In this document: positions 53,687 through 64,000 of the stretch, in pieces
Layout: each line of letters begins with the position of its first letter
Numbering within the stretch: position 1 is the stretch's first letter
Assembly: GCA_021307315.1 (NCBI GenBank)
Contig: JAJSPD010000130.1
Span: 1-64,000, forward strand
Source of the DNA: Bisporella sp. PMI_857
Taxonomy: Eukaryota > Ascomycota > Leotiomycetes > Helotiales > Helotiaceae
Direction: 5' to 3'
Length of the DNA stretch: 64,000 bases
Program-made: the position numbers and the translations under genes
The notes under the pieces: generated by a model
Database searches by the model: none
Told to the model about the DNA's origin: nothing
Seen by the model: only the letters and a program-made list of their open reading frames with translations

Positions 53687-54131
53687 CGAAGTTGTCGCTG
53701 GAACCATTATAATGGGAGAATTTTCTCGTGATAGCTCCGAAGTCTGGCTCCGGAGACGGCTTCAAAGTGTCTCGCGTTGTTGGCCTCTGAGAACTGGTGC
53801 AGACCAATACAGCGACCCGCATATTCTGCCTGCTTGGGATTCGGAGCAGCAACCAAACTCTTCGTTGACAGAGGGTCAGTGGTAACGACGGAATACAATG
53901 ATGGACGCACAGCGCGCCATATGGCTGCAGGTTCAGACCGTGCGATCAAGGCCCTCAACAGTGAAGAGCCGGACTTTTATATGTATAAAGATCACATGAT
54001 TTTGCTCTAGTTTAGGAGGATGCTCCCGTTAGGACTTGGAACCATTCCCTTATCTACCATTCTCCCTCTCTCTACGTGCGATCTGGTCCTCCGTTAGAGT
54101 TGGGGCCGTGTCCTTCGGTCCGTATTGCTGA

Positions 54132-55109
54132 ATGCGTTGTTGTATCTCAATTATGCCAACGTCTCGTGCGCGAGCTTTTGTTGAGATCCTCGCTCGCAAG
54201 CTAGATCCAAACCCTGATGAGCTCCCAAAATTTTCTCATATACCCCATTCAGATGCCGACTCCGTTCTTTCACCGGCTGCTTCATCATCCATATCTATCC
54301 TTGAGGGGGATCCCGGAAAGGGAGTTCACTTTACACCAACCCCTTCAAATGTGAGTCCAGGAAATTTCCTGGGGCTTGGAAAAGGAACGGTCGACTCTCC
54401 TATTCACTTTACACCAACCCCTTCGAATGAAAGTACAGCCGACTTTCCTGTTTCTTTTACACCAAGCCTTTCACCAGGACACACTCGAATTGAGATAGAC
54501 ATAAAAACTGCACGGGAGATGGCGTGGCAGTTTGGGGAGATGAACATTCCTTATAACCTCCGAGATGCGATATACACGTATCGTGCATCAACATGCAGAG
54601 CTGGGGACATTTCTCTCGCCGCTCTATGGAAAAGGGTGTCTATTTCTTCGGATAACACCCTTTTAATATGGTACGATCGAATGGAGTTCTCAAGGAAAGT
54701 CGAAGAAGAAGTGAATCGTTTACAGCGGAAAGGAGATGTGTTAACAAGAAAAACGGCACAAGAGCTGCGAGAGCTACTTGATTGCAAAGTCTCCGACTGG
54801 GCGCTTGTCCTTCGACAAGCTAGATGGTACGGAGCATTTTGGTTAGACCTTGTCGGTCTCTCTGAGCCATATCTTGATTGTCCGGGTGTAGGGATATGCG
54901 CACTAGGTTCCTGTTATACGACATCAGCATATGAAAGGATTAGCAAGGCAGGGAAACTAACATTCATCATATGTTTGAAGGGTCAAATAAACTCACGAAT
55001 CTATGATGATTTCAAATTACAATGTGCCACTCAGCTCTTTTCAATAGTCGTCGTGGAGAGAAACATGCTAAGTGGTCAAATACCACTTGAGGTTGCGAAA
55101 AAATTGTAA
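54132..55109 (+). CDS. 325-aa protein with three FTPTPS repeats, uncharacterised
   Basis: An uninterrupted frame from ATG 54132 (an inner ATG at 54153, MPTSRARAF, may be used). Residues 65-120 hold three spaced repeats HFTPTPSN, HFTPTPSNES and SFTPSLS, Ser/Thr-Pro-rich and possibly phosphorylated. The rest (MNIPYNLRDAIYTYRAS, YGAFWLDLVGLSEPYLDC) is folded-looking without recognised motif. No neighbours hint at a role. Seems intact. Confidence 0.5.
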   Translation: MRCCISIMPTSRARAFVEILARKLDPNPDELPKFSHIPHSDADSVLSPAASSSISILEGDPGKGVHFTPTPSNVSPGNFLGLGKGTVDSPIHFTPTPSNESTADFPVSFTPSLSPGHTRIEIDIKTAREMAWQFGEMNIPYNLRDAIYTYRASTCRAGDISLAALWKRVSISSDNTLLIWYDRMEFSRKVEEEVNRLQRKGDVLTRKTAQELRELLDCKVSDWALVLRQARWYGAFWLDLVGLSEPYLDCPGVGICALGSCYTTSAYERISKAGKLTFIICLKGQINSRIYDDFKLQCATQLFSIVVVERNMLSGQIPLEVAKKL

Positions 55110-56033
55110 TTTTCTTCATTTGAACTTCTTATGGTCACCGAGCCTGTCAATAGAAAGCCGATAACAAGAGTTTAAATTTCGTCAACAAATATGAAAGGCT
55201 TGCAATTAGAGGCTCTGGAGATAGAACAAAATATCATTTATAAACGCGCAAAGCATGTAACGTAGTCCACGGTCTACCCGATCACTTTCCCCCACCACCC
55301 CACGTTTAATTTGAAATATCTCAACAACATACACAATCAATTAAAACTAATTGGGATCCTCATCTTCAGATATCTCTACATCTTCTTGACAAGTTCGCGC
55401 ATTATGACCAGACTTTCCACAAGTACGACAGCAACGTCCTAATCACACACCAGGTGTGTGGACCCTCTAAAAACCATACCGGGTGTTTTTTAATCAGTTG
55501 CCCTTATTTAATGATGAGTATTCTATTGAGTGAGAGCCTCTTCCTGGCCGTTTCATCTATTTTTTTCTCTTTAAAGCTCCATATTCAGATCCTCAGCTTG
55601 ATTTTTCTCTCTAAACTGAGCCATTCCATGGTCATGCGGGGTAATAGTGGGGCCAAATCTGGACACCAGAGTTTGTGGACTGTGAAGCCAATTTCGAATC
55701 CTACTGTACCTGTTGGGAATTAACTAAAAAACTAGCGACACACAATCCGCCTTCTACTGTACTACTTCGAATTCCGAATCCTACTGTAGCATAATAGAAT
55801 TTCGAACTCTACTGTATTCGCATTGGAGAACTGACGGCCGGAGAATAGATATTTCGAACAGTCCTCATAGACTACGGATGTTAGGAGAGGGAAGGCTAAT
55901 CGGCCTGTGAAGAAGAATCCCAAGCGAAATAATAGAGACAGGTGCAAGAAAAGGCTGTAAGATAAAGAATGGAGGAAGGTGATGCGACGCGTCAGACGCG
56001 TCGCGCCGCAAGCGAAGCAAGGTCACGTGGGAT
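55110..56033. other. mostly non-coding; transposase scrap and palindrome
   Basis: On the minus strand 55351-55443 encodes CCRTCGKSGHNARTCQ followed by an acidic end, the C-terminal zinc knuckle typical of fungal pogo-type transposases. A 21-bp palindrome GCGACGCGTC-A-GACGCGTCGC at 55984-56004 contains two ACGCGT (MluI cell-cycle box-like) sites just before the LINE. Nothing else recognised. Confidence 0.45.
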
Positions 56034-57456
56034 AACAACGAACAATCGAAAATTCGACCGCCAACAACCCTTTTACAGTTCTGGCTAGGCAAGCTGTACA
56101 GACTGATAAGAGCGACGAGGACAGTGAGAATGGTCTCACCGGAGGAGACGTACCTTTCCAAGTAGCCCCAGGCGCCCCGACGCCCAAACGGTCTATCGCG
56201 ATTAAGACACCAAAGCGCAAGACTGACACAATTGTGGTGGCAGCCGAGGGAGAAGATTTCAGCGTTCGCCTACCACGACGCACGCGAAAGCCCAGTGCGA
56301 AGGCCAAGCAGAATGAAGAAGGTCAGAATGTATTCGAAACGGGGAGATTGGATGGAAAAGTTGGAGTTGGTGAGCATGCGGCACCGGAAAACATTCAAGA
56401 ACAACTGAACAAGCAGACCGACATGCTCAAAACTCTTCTAAAAGAATGGATGAAGCAGGATGCGCATAATAAGAAGATAGAAGCAAAGCTGGCTCACATG
56501 GAAAAGGAACTGGAAGCCGTTAAAGGAGAATGCCAAGCAGTTAAAGAAGAACTGCTCAAGACCAAAGAACAAATGGCGGACGGCATTGCGGCCCTCATAT
56601 CAGGAAACAGCAGCCCTAATCCGTCCTACGCGGAAGTCGTACGCACCCCACCGACCAGCCAATCGAGCAATGTGCAGACGCTCTCATCCTTTAACACTAC
56701 ACCGTCCAATTTTACCAACACGTTCTACTGCACAATCGACACTTCCAGAGTCGAAGCCGAAGCGAGTGACCAAGTCTCCGCAGGAGCTATTCGGACGATG
56801 GTAGAGAATAGAATGCGCAATGAGCGAGACAACGCCACGTGGCGGTGCCGAGCAGTGACGATGGACCCAAAGAATCCACACCGGATCAGAATTGCCTGCA
56901 GAGATGAAGCCGAACACAAAACGGTAAAACAAGCAGTAGAAGCAAATCTAATTCGAGGAGCGCGGATTCTTCGAGATGACCTCTATCCTATTAGGGTAGA
57001 CAGCGTCAATCGTACGGCTGTATTGGACGAGACAGGTAACATCCGGACCGGAGCCATTGAAGCCCTAAGTGAAGAAAACGACACCCAGGTTGCGAAGATA
57101 GCATGGCTTAGCAATAGATCCGTACCAAAGGCATACGGATCCATGGTCGTATATCTCACTAAAGTATCAGACGCAAGACGCTTTCTCCAAGAAGGGTTTT
57201 TCTATGCCGGGGGGAATCGGGATACACCAAAGCTTTTGAACGCTGAGACCGCCCAAACCGATGCTACAACTGCCAGGAAATCACGAGCCACAAAGCCTTC
57301 CAATGCACTAAAACGCAAGTCTGTGGGAGATGTGCAAAAGAAAGCCATCACCAAACGGAATGCACGGAAGCCATCTTGAAATGTGTCCCATGCGGAGGGC
57401 CTCACGAATCGTTTAGCAGAAACTGTCGGAAACTCTACCCATCTCAGCATGAGTAG
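56034..57456 (+). pseudogene. LINE ORF1 (Gag-like), frameshifted
   Basis: An open frame without an early ATG from 56034; a coiled coil at 56385-56580 (EQLNKQTDMLKTLLKEWMKQ), then a region like the Gag of Tad-type LINEs (GARILRDDLYPIRVDSVNRT). A one-base shift in a G run near 57213 moves the three CCHC knuckles to another frame: CYNCQEITSHKAFQC, CGRCAKESHHQTEC, CVPCGGPHESFSRNC. ORF1 ends at 57456, overlapping the ORF2 start ATGAG at 57450. Zinc knuckles mark a nucleic-acid-binding RNP protein. Confidence 0.8.
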
Positions 57457-59261
57457 AGCGTTCCGGCTGATCCAACTAAATGCCAGGAAACAAGATGTTG
57501 TACTTGATAGCCTAATGAACGACGAACAAATTCAAGATGCTACTGTACCGGCTATCCAGGAGCCCTGGGCAAGAAGGACCAAAGACCTACTCCTTACAAC
57601 GCCGATGCACCACCACAAATGGACAAAGATGGTCCCTTTGATTTGGAGAGAAGGCAGATGGCCTATTAGGAGCATGCTCTGGATAAACAAGGATGTAGAA
57701 GCAGAGCAAGTGGCAATGCCATCCCCAGACATAACAGCAGCAATTATTCGATTACCCGGTCCATCCTGGTAGCTTCGGTCTATGTACCGGGAATTGATGC
57801 TCAGGCACTACTAGACACGTGTAACAGCCTACGAAAGACCATTCAGGAGGTTAGAATGAAAGCGAATACAGTGGTCGAACTCATGATTGTAGGAGATTTC
57901 AATCGACACGACCAATTATGGGGAGGAGATGACATTTCGATGGAGAGACAAGGAGAGGCTGACTTGATCGTTAACCTGATGAACGAGTTTACCCTAAACA
58001 GCCTACTTCGCCGTGGAACCAAAACGTGGCAGGGAGGAGACTACGAGACAACCATCGACCTGGTCCTCGCCTCTGACGAATTGAAAGACGCCATGGTTAA
58101 ATGCACATTGTATGGGACAGAGCATGGGTCAGACCACCGTACAATCGAGACAGTTTTTGACATCTCGTTCCCTACATCGAGACCCCAGGAAGGGCTCCTC
58201 CTTAAGAACGCCCCATGGAAGGAGATAAACGCCAGAATAGCAAACTCACTACAGTCGAACCTGGATATTTCGGAACTCCTTATATCGGAAACCTCCTTAT
58301 ATCGGACAGATAGCATGGAACGCTCGATTTTTGGCTGGGTATATCGGAATCCTCCTTATTTCGGGATCGGAATGAAGTACCAGGAATTTTAGTGCATTCC
58401 GATATAAAGTTGGAATGGGGCCAGGTATTTAATTCGAGATTAGCAGTACTAAAGCGTGAATTTAAGTGGAAAAGTGCTAGGCAAGCTGATCTTAGAGCTT
58501 ATTTTTCTAGGGCTGAGAATTAGAGAAGGATAGTGATGCTTTTAGTCATTTAATATATTGAACTGCAGACAATTTTGGTGTATTTACTACCGAGGATAGC
58601 TTCAAGGAATCAATATATTGTTGCTTACATAATACCTCTTTACATCGGAAACCTCTATATATCGGAATATAGGCATAGAACCGAGAGTTCCGAAATATCC
58701 AGGTTCGACTGTAGGACTCCCGTCAGAAGGTACAGTGCAGCAGAAGACAGATAGATTGATGGCGGCAGTTACGGAGGCAGTCCATGCCCTGACACCGAAA
58801 GCCAAACCATCACCATACACAAAAAGATGGTGGACCTCTGACCTTACACAGCTTCGTCGCATATATACCTATTGGAGGAACCGCGCACGGGCGGAACGAC
58901 GCGGCAGACGGAGTATATCTGACCTAGAAGAGAAAGCAAAAGCAGCGGCAAAACAATACCACGATGCTCTTCGCCAGCAGAAGAAGAAGCACTGGAACGA
59001 GTTCCTTGCGGACAACGACAACATTTGGAAGGCAGCCAAGTACCTGAAGTCAGGCGATGACTCGGCATTTGGAAAAGTCCCACAGCTCATCAGAGCCAAT
59101 GGGACGGCCACTGTTGACCACACAGAGCAAGCAGAGGAGCTGCTAACTAAGTTCTTTCCCCCACTACCAGACGACATCGACGATGAAGGCTTAAGACCAC
59201 AAAGAGCCCCGGTAACAATGCCAAAACTCACTATGGAAGAAGTGGAGCGACAGCTCTTTTC
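57450..59261 (+). pseudogene. LINE ORF2: AP-endonuclease and linker, no reverse transcriptase
   Basis: Starts MSRAFRLIQLNARKQDVV. Endonuclease motifs: AIQEPWARR, IVGDFNRHDQLWGG, TIDLVLASDEL and GSDHRTIE. A frameshift near 57772 splits the domain. After the inserted MITE the linker resumes ([40 protein letters not shown]). The YADD-containing reverse transcriptase is missing, so it cannot retrotranspose. Confidence 0.8.
58252..58711. mobile_element. 460-bp MITE in LINE ORF2, TA target duplication
   Basis: Terminal inverted repeats of at least 26 bp: CAGTCGAACCTGGATATTTC at the left and its inverse at the right, flanked by TA (58250-58251, 58712-58713). Subterminal CCTTATATCGGA units are repeated. 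Interior codes for at most a scrap (EWGQVFNSRLAVLKREFKWK). Tc1/pogo-type by target choice. Confidence 0.85.
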
Positions 59262-59410
59262 AAAAAACACAAGGGCATCATCACGGAGCTGCTTAGAGGA
59301 GCTGTGGGCCAGATCCATATGTCGTTTGACCTCTGGACGTCTCGTAATCCTCTGCATTCCTCGCACTACCTCCAGCCACTTGAGCTTTGGGCCATTGAAA
59401 CAGGCGTATG
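59262..59410 (+). pseudogene. hAT transposase fragment
   Basis: In a frame different from the preceding [24 protein letters not shown] followed by [20 protein letters not shown], the hAT hallmark around the first catalytic block. Only about 45 codons, directly abutting the LINE. Not from the same copy as the C-terminal piece at 5932 as far as can be seen. Confidence 0.7.
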
Positions 59411-59523
59411 GTCGCCAGATTGAGGACTTGATGCGTGCATAGCTGTTCTACCAAGGGTGACCGAGACTACTCTCTCTCGATTTGTCGTTGCTTGAAGCTT
59501 GGTCGTTTTGTTTTTGCTCTTGC

Positions 59524-59748
59524 TTATCCTGTGGTTGAGCTGCGATGCTCGCCTAAGTCTGGGGTGTTCCTAAATTCGAATCTGTTCCATTCCACGGTTT
59601 TATCGCTTTTGAGATTGTTGCCAACTTGCTGTTGCCTGTTGCTTGTTGCTAATTGCGTTTTGGTTTCCTTGAGCTTGTCTTTGGTTGCCACTAATTCAGC
59701 CTTGATGTTTGCCAGCTCTTGTTGCAACTCGATTTTTTCCTCTTTCAA
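59524..59748 (-). CDS. short coiled-coil ORF, unrecognised
   Basis: About 75 codons, heptad-like (EEKIELQQELANIKAELVAT), possibly the tail of a transposase. An internal ORF fragment rather than a full gene. Confidence 0.2.
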   Translation of the reverse strand: MKEEKIELQQELANIKAELVATKDKLKETKTQLATSNRQQQVGNNLKSDKTVEWNRFEFRNTPDLGEHRSSTTG

Positions 59749-59957
59749 TTATTCAACAACCTCTAAGATAGTTAATAAAATGTGTGTGTGTGTAAATCCT
59801 AAGCCCATAGATTGCACAAAATGTGCGCCGGCGCGTGAAACAGCCTTAATGAAATTGGTCTAGCCATAATCCAGTGATGACAATGGTATCCAATCCAGTT
59901 GCCACCCAAGAAATGTCATCTTCCTTCCCATCCCATAGCGCCGATGGTTTAGAGCAT

Positions 59958-59969
59958 GGGTTAGGGTTA
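59958..59969 (+). repeat. two telomere-like repeats
   Basis: GGGTTAGGGTTA. Third short interstitial run in the window. Confidence 0.4.
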
Positions 59970-60078
59970 AAATCGTCACTCGTCCCCGCTTTTTGCTTGT
60001 GGTCAGCACAAACTTTCAGGTCCCACTTCAAACGCTGACGTGCGGGCACCTTTGAAAATTTAGTGTGCACCAGTAAAT

Positions 60079-60258
60079 GCAGGTCATCAAGTGTGGATCT
60101 AAACAAAGCAGGTCATCGAGTGTGGATCTAGACAGAGCAGGATATCAAAGTGGATCCGGACAAGCAGGTCATCGAGTGTGGATCCAGACAACGCAGGTCA
60201 TCAAGTGTGGATCCAGACAACGCAGGTCATCAAGCGTGGATCCGGACGAAGCAGGCAG
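60079..60258 (+). repeat. minisatellite, six units of 29 bp
   Basis: Unit GCAGGTCATCAAGTGTGGAT plus CCAGACAAC, repeated six times; the third unit is 27 bp. Non-coding. Differences between units are mostly A/G and C/T. Confidence 0.9.
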
Positions 60259-60420
60259 TCTGCCCCACCACAATCAATTGAATTTAAAAAAGAAGAGACA
60301 TGGCCTGCCTATGCAATGTATTAATTTATAGATTCTTCCCTAGTTGAAGACTTCAACGTGAACGCTTTGATCTCAACCGATTAGTAAACGAAATAAGAGT
60401 ATAATGTTCCGTGGTGGCTA

Positions 60421-61060
60421 GCTCGCGGTGGACAAAAAAGCAGGACATTTTTATTCGAAATGCGCGTGAATATAGTAACCCCCCTTTTCCCCATACAACC
60501 ACATACAAGCTCAAATGTAGAACAACATTTTATATTCATGTATTCTAATAAGGGGTCGTGCTTTTGAATATCAGATTCAGAAAGCAAACTTTTACTGCTT
60601 CGAGTCTTAATTTGCCCAGAGTCGTTGTACCGCCGGCGAACAGTATGTGATAGCTCTTCATTTTTCAAACTTTGTATAATTTGATATTCTCGAGTTCGAA
60701 AGACTTCACAGTGATCAAATATATCCTTGCGCGTCGCACGCTTTTTAATGGTTTAAAATTCTCCTATTGTATAATAGCTTGAACTTGAGCTTTTTGCGGA
60801 GTTTTATAGTGATAATAGCAATCGTTCAGCTTTTTACGCTTCGCGGGAAGTAAAGAAGTTTCATGCTTTTTATGGGTTCGCTTTTCAGGCTTTACAGGTC
60901 GTACAGGCCCTGTATATTGGTTGCGACGAGGTCCAGTTCTAGCCATTTGGTTAGCAATGTTGCTTTACATTTGAGGTTGTATGTGGTTGTATGGGGAAAA
61001 GGTTGCTATGTTCACGCGCATTTCGGATAAAATGTCCGCTTTTTTTGTCCACCGCGAGGC
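60421..61060 (-). mobile_element. Tc1-type deletion derivative, 640 bp
   Basis: Terminal inverted repeats of about 95 bp starting GCTCGCGGTGGACAAAAAA (right end GCCTCGCGG...), flanked by TA (60419-60420, 61061-61062). The minus-strand interior codes for the start of a basic protein (MARTGPRRNQYTGPVRPVKP near 60946) and helix-like pieces (KNEELSHTVRRRYND), as at the N-terminus of fungal Tc1-like transposases. No catalytic domain: a non-autonomous internal-deletion copy. Confidence 0.8.
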
Positions 61061-61205
61061 TAGTTAGTTGTAAGGAATAATAATTTAAAGAAACGCTCTT
61101 ATTGGCTAAATCCCTCACTTAAGCGAGATCTGAACGCTCCGACGGTTAAAGGGAATCCCCCTACTAATAGTTCGAGCTATTCAACTAAGTTAAGGGGCAA
61201 CTTAA

Positions 61206-61256
61206 ATTGACCAAATTGACCATATTGACCATATTGACCAAATTGATCAAATTGTG
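61206..61256 (+). repeat. 9-bp tandem repeat
   Basis: About five copies of TTGACCAAA / TTGACCATA. Non-coding. Confidence 0.7.
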
Positions 61257-61741
61257 AGGGATTGAGTCAGGGCACGTAGAGTAGAAAATATGACATGTTG
61301 ACCCCTATTTTCGTGATATCGGCTATTTTAGGGTGTCCGATAAGACTTGACACCCCTGGTGAAAGTACCAGTGCCAAGCCTAAGCGTTCATCGACGGAAA
61401 AAGCTGGAATATTGGGGCATGTACGAAGTACACCAGCAACTCCCACTACAGCACGAACAAGTAAAGGATCTGCTCCTTGTGACTTTTAATTTGACGGCCA
61501 GCCATACTGTCGCTCGAGGTCTGCGAAGCACTCATGACGCTTTCCATTGCTGCCACCACACTGCCTATCCAAGCTAAGCAAGGAGCCCGTTCTGTCAGGA
61601 TGACTACTAATATCAATTCTCGAGGCTGCAGGAAGAATATACTGCACCATTTATTGCTCTGTTCTCTCAAGGACAAGTCATAAAGAATTGCAGACTCGAG
61701 GTTTGGCCACATAGCGGCAATAGAAGGCATAACCTGAAACA

Positions 61742-64000
61742 ATGTTCATGTACAGTTCCAGTTCCGATGATGATTCGAGATGACGAAGCCGTCCGAATCC
61801 ACCACCGCCACTACCTCCGCATCCTTCTCTCCCAAACAACAACAAGAAGACGAAGCGATACCCCCCGCAGGAAACCATCAACAAGATATGGCAGCGATTC
61901 TCAGTCCCACAGTTCAGCAAAGCGACAACGATTCTGCCATCTGCCCCGCCTACCTCGTCCGACCCCTCTAAACTAACACAATCGAGACCCACGCAGAACA
62001 GCCTTCTTGTATCGGAGGACTTCCAGCGGGCTGTGCAAAAATGTCGGACCAAGGTACAGAAACTCATAAAAGAATGTAAGAGGGTAAATATGCGATATCG
62101 AGATCCAAGTTTCGATATTGACTGGGACTTGAAGTTGGAGAAAGGATACTGTCTCAATGGCTTGATTGGTGGCAGATTTGAGTTGAACAGCAATAATTTG
62201 TCCAATTGGAGTTCGCAGGTACCGAAAGCTGTGAAAAGGGTACATGAGATCTTCGAGAAACCTACATTTTTGGGAGGGAAAAACGTTCCGGCGGATGTCA
62301 AGCTGGGAAATCTTGGAGATTGCTGGTTGATAGCAAGCCTGACGGCATTGGTGAACATAGAGTTTGGGATAGAAAGGATCTGTGTAGTGTATGATACCAA
62401 AATCGGTATATATGGTTTCGTCTTTCACCGAGATGGAGAATGGATCATATTTATCGTTGATGATAAGCTGTATCTTAAATCTCCTGATTAGGGCTCTCCA
62501 TCCGTACAGCGTCATTTACTGGAGTAGATTGATAGGGAAGACGTTGAGAAAAAGTACCGGAAGACCCACCAAACTGGATCTCAGGCTCTGTTTTTCGCGC
62601 ATTGCAAAGATCCGAACGAGACTTGGCTGCCGCTCCTTGAGAAAGCATACGCCAAAGCACATGGTGACTATACAGCTCTCGGCGGTGGTTAGGTTGGTGA
62701 AGGGCTTGAAGACCTTACTGGAGGAGTAACTACTGAATTGCTGACATCTGATATCCTGGATACTGATGAATTTTGGAAGAATGAAATCATGAAAGTCAAC
62801 AAGGAACTTCTCTTTGGCTGCTCTACTGGGCTTCTCGATGGAAGTTATAGTACCAGGGATGGAATTTCTGACGGTCATGCGTATGCTATTATAGAAGCAC
62901 GAGAGCTCTCAACTGGCCAACGGCTGCTGAAGCTTCGAAATCCATGGGGTAAAAGCAAGAAAGGTAACTGGGAAGGTCCATGGTCTGATAGCAGTAAGGA
63001 ATTTACACCAGAGGCGCAACTTGAACTGAATTATAAGTTTGGAAATGATAGTGCATTTTGGATATTATTTAAAGACCTTCTTCACAAGTACCAACATTTG
63101 GACCGAACACGACTCTTTATGGATTCTCCAGACTGGCACATCACCCAGAAGTGGATCAGCGCGGAAGTTCCATGGCTTCCTCAATTCAAACAAAGATTCA
63201 GAATAGCTTTAACAAAAGAATCACCTGTGGTCTTAGTCCTAAGTCAACTTGATGACAGATATTTGACGGACTTCAAAGGTCAGTACAGCTTTCGCCTACA
63301 ATTCCGAATGCACGATATCGATTCTCCAGGAGATAAGGATTATATTGTGCGAAGCCATAGAAACTATCTTATGGAAAGAAGTGTTGCCACAGAACTGCCG
63401 AGCCTGCCAGCAGGTACCTATTCAGTGTTTGTTCAGGTCACAGCACATCGTGACACAAAGGATCCTTCTGTTGAGGATGTTGTAAAAGCACAGTTAAAGA
63501 GAAAGGTTGACAATGACAAACTTGCTCAAGTTGGTGCCATGTATAATCTGGCTCACAGCAAGGGTGCTGCACATCTGGAAGCCAAGTATGCGGCTCGAAA
63601 AGCCAAAGATAAAGCTAAAGCTCGAGAAGCTAGGATCGCTACACAGAGGAAGAACTGGGAAAAAGACATCTTACTCGAGAAATTCTGCGCAAGCAAGACA
63701 AAAAGAACCAAGCGAAGCAGGAGGCCAAGGAACCTGAGAAAGAGCCGGAAAATATAGGGAAAGAGGCAAAGAAGCTAAGGGACCAAGCTGTACAAACTGA
63801 AGAAGTCAAGCAAGTACTTCCGGCGAAGGAAGACAAAGGCATTCAGACCGAAGAGCCTTCACAGCTCGCGAACGCAACGAGCTCAGATGTGAAGCCAGCT
63901 AATGACAGAGATAAAGCTGTACAGACCGAGAACCTCTTATCTTCGTCCACTATGTCCCAGACTACGCCAGAGACACCCAACTTCAACCTCGTCGCAACTT
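61742..64000 (+). pseudogene. calpain-family cysteine protease, four stops and a frameshift, runs off window
   Basis: From ATG 61742 one frame continues to about 63680 with stops at 61781, 62489, 62525 and 62690. The first fits CGA-to-TGA; 62489 and 62690 fit TGG-to-TAG. CysPc domain: catalytic Cys in KLGNLGDCWLIASLTALVN, His in SDGHAYAIIEA, Asn in LRNPWGKSKKGNWEG, then a C2-like domain (FRIALTKESPVVLVLSQLDD) and a charged coiled-coil tail. Near 63680 the frame shifts (EILRKQDKKNQAKQ) and stays open to the window end. All catalytic residues survive, so decay is recent. Fungal calpains of this type are cytosolic; substrates unknown. Confidence 0.85.

Larger units (their letters stand above)
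56034..59261 (+). mobile_element. Tad-like LINE, 3' part missing, split by a MITE
   Basis: Order: ORF1 (Gag-like, zinc knuckles), ORF2 start overlapping it, AP-endonuclease domain to 58249, a 460-bp MITE (58252-58711), then the linker normally found between endonuclease and reverse transcriptase (58714-59261). The reverse transcriptase is absent, and at about 59262 the sequence becomes hAT-like. LINEs are usually 5'-truncated; loss of the 3' half points to later rearrangement. Confidence 0.8.

Noticed and set aside
60077..60331. frame through the 29-bp minisatellite
   Set aside because: Open only because of the repeat; no evidence of a gene.

Overview
The window looks like a transposon-rich accessory stretch of a filamentous ascomycete chromosome. 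The family mix and gene architecture suggest Leotiomycetes, but that placement is an inference. Evidence for a fungus: short GT-AG introns with CTAAC-like branch points, a Zn2Cys6 regulator, fungal subtilase, APC10, calpain and C2H2 proteins, and ascomycete TE families. The same kind of damage recurs: stop codons inside otherwise continuous frames that are explained by C-to-T or G-to-A changes (CAA/CAG/CGA or TGG to stop). This resembles repeat-induced point mutation (RIP).

Layout. 1-5.2 kb: a Copia retrotransposon (minus strand, 5' LTR at 3431-3623) with a pogo-like element nested in it. It abuts a protein-kinase pseudogene whose other side carries a solo LTR. 5.7-10.2 kb: a hAT remnant, two Helitron fragments, a C2H2 gene pair and a nucleoside-hydrolase-like relic. 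11.4-13.6 kb: a MULE fragment, a hAT end and two adjacent long-inverted-repeat elements, one split by a solo LTR. 13.7-15.9 kb: a Myb/SANT-like pseudogene. 16.5-20.3 kb: an intact seven-exon secreted subtilase with a tandemly duplicated 3' end. 21.4-26.4 kb: a large foldback element containing a smaller MITE, an LTR, and a complete but stop-riddled MULE.

26.7-34.4 kb holds three broken genes that belong together by function: a Zn2Cys6 regulator, an MFS sugar porter and a GH32 fructosidase with an N-terminal carbohydrate-binding-like region. The porter and fructosidase are divergent. I read this as a dead sucrose/fructan-utilisation cluster. 35.0-36.4 kb: a complete Tc1-type element with an intact DD34E transposase. 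36.9-37.3 kb: two solo LTRs forming a 183-bp-arm palindrome. 37.6-39.5 kb: an intact 651-aa membrane protein. 39.9-43.3 kb: a MULE-derived MITE, a solo LTR and a second pogo element. 43.5-48 kb: a fungal transcription-factor relic cut by a Helitron helicase whose spliced frame is open. 48.7-50.5 kb: a Tc5/pogo transposase relic.

50.6-55.1 kb is the most host-like stretch: APC10/DOC1 (three exons, intact), and two uncharacterised intact ORFs, interrupted only by a pogo/LTR remnant. 56-61 kb: a LINE broken by a MITE and missing its reverse transcriptase, a hAT scrap, a 29-bp minisatellite and a Tc1-type deletion derivative. The window ends in a calpain pseudogene running off the right edge. Genes judged able to make a full product: the subtilase, APC10, the 651-aa membrane protein, the 346-aa and 325-aa proteins, one C2H2 protein, the Tc1 transposase and the Helitron helicase half.
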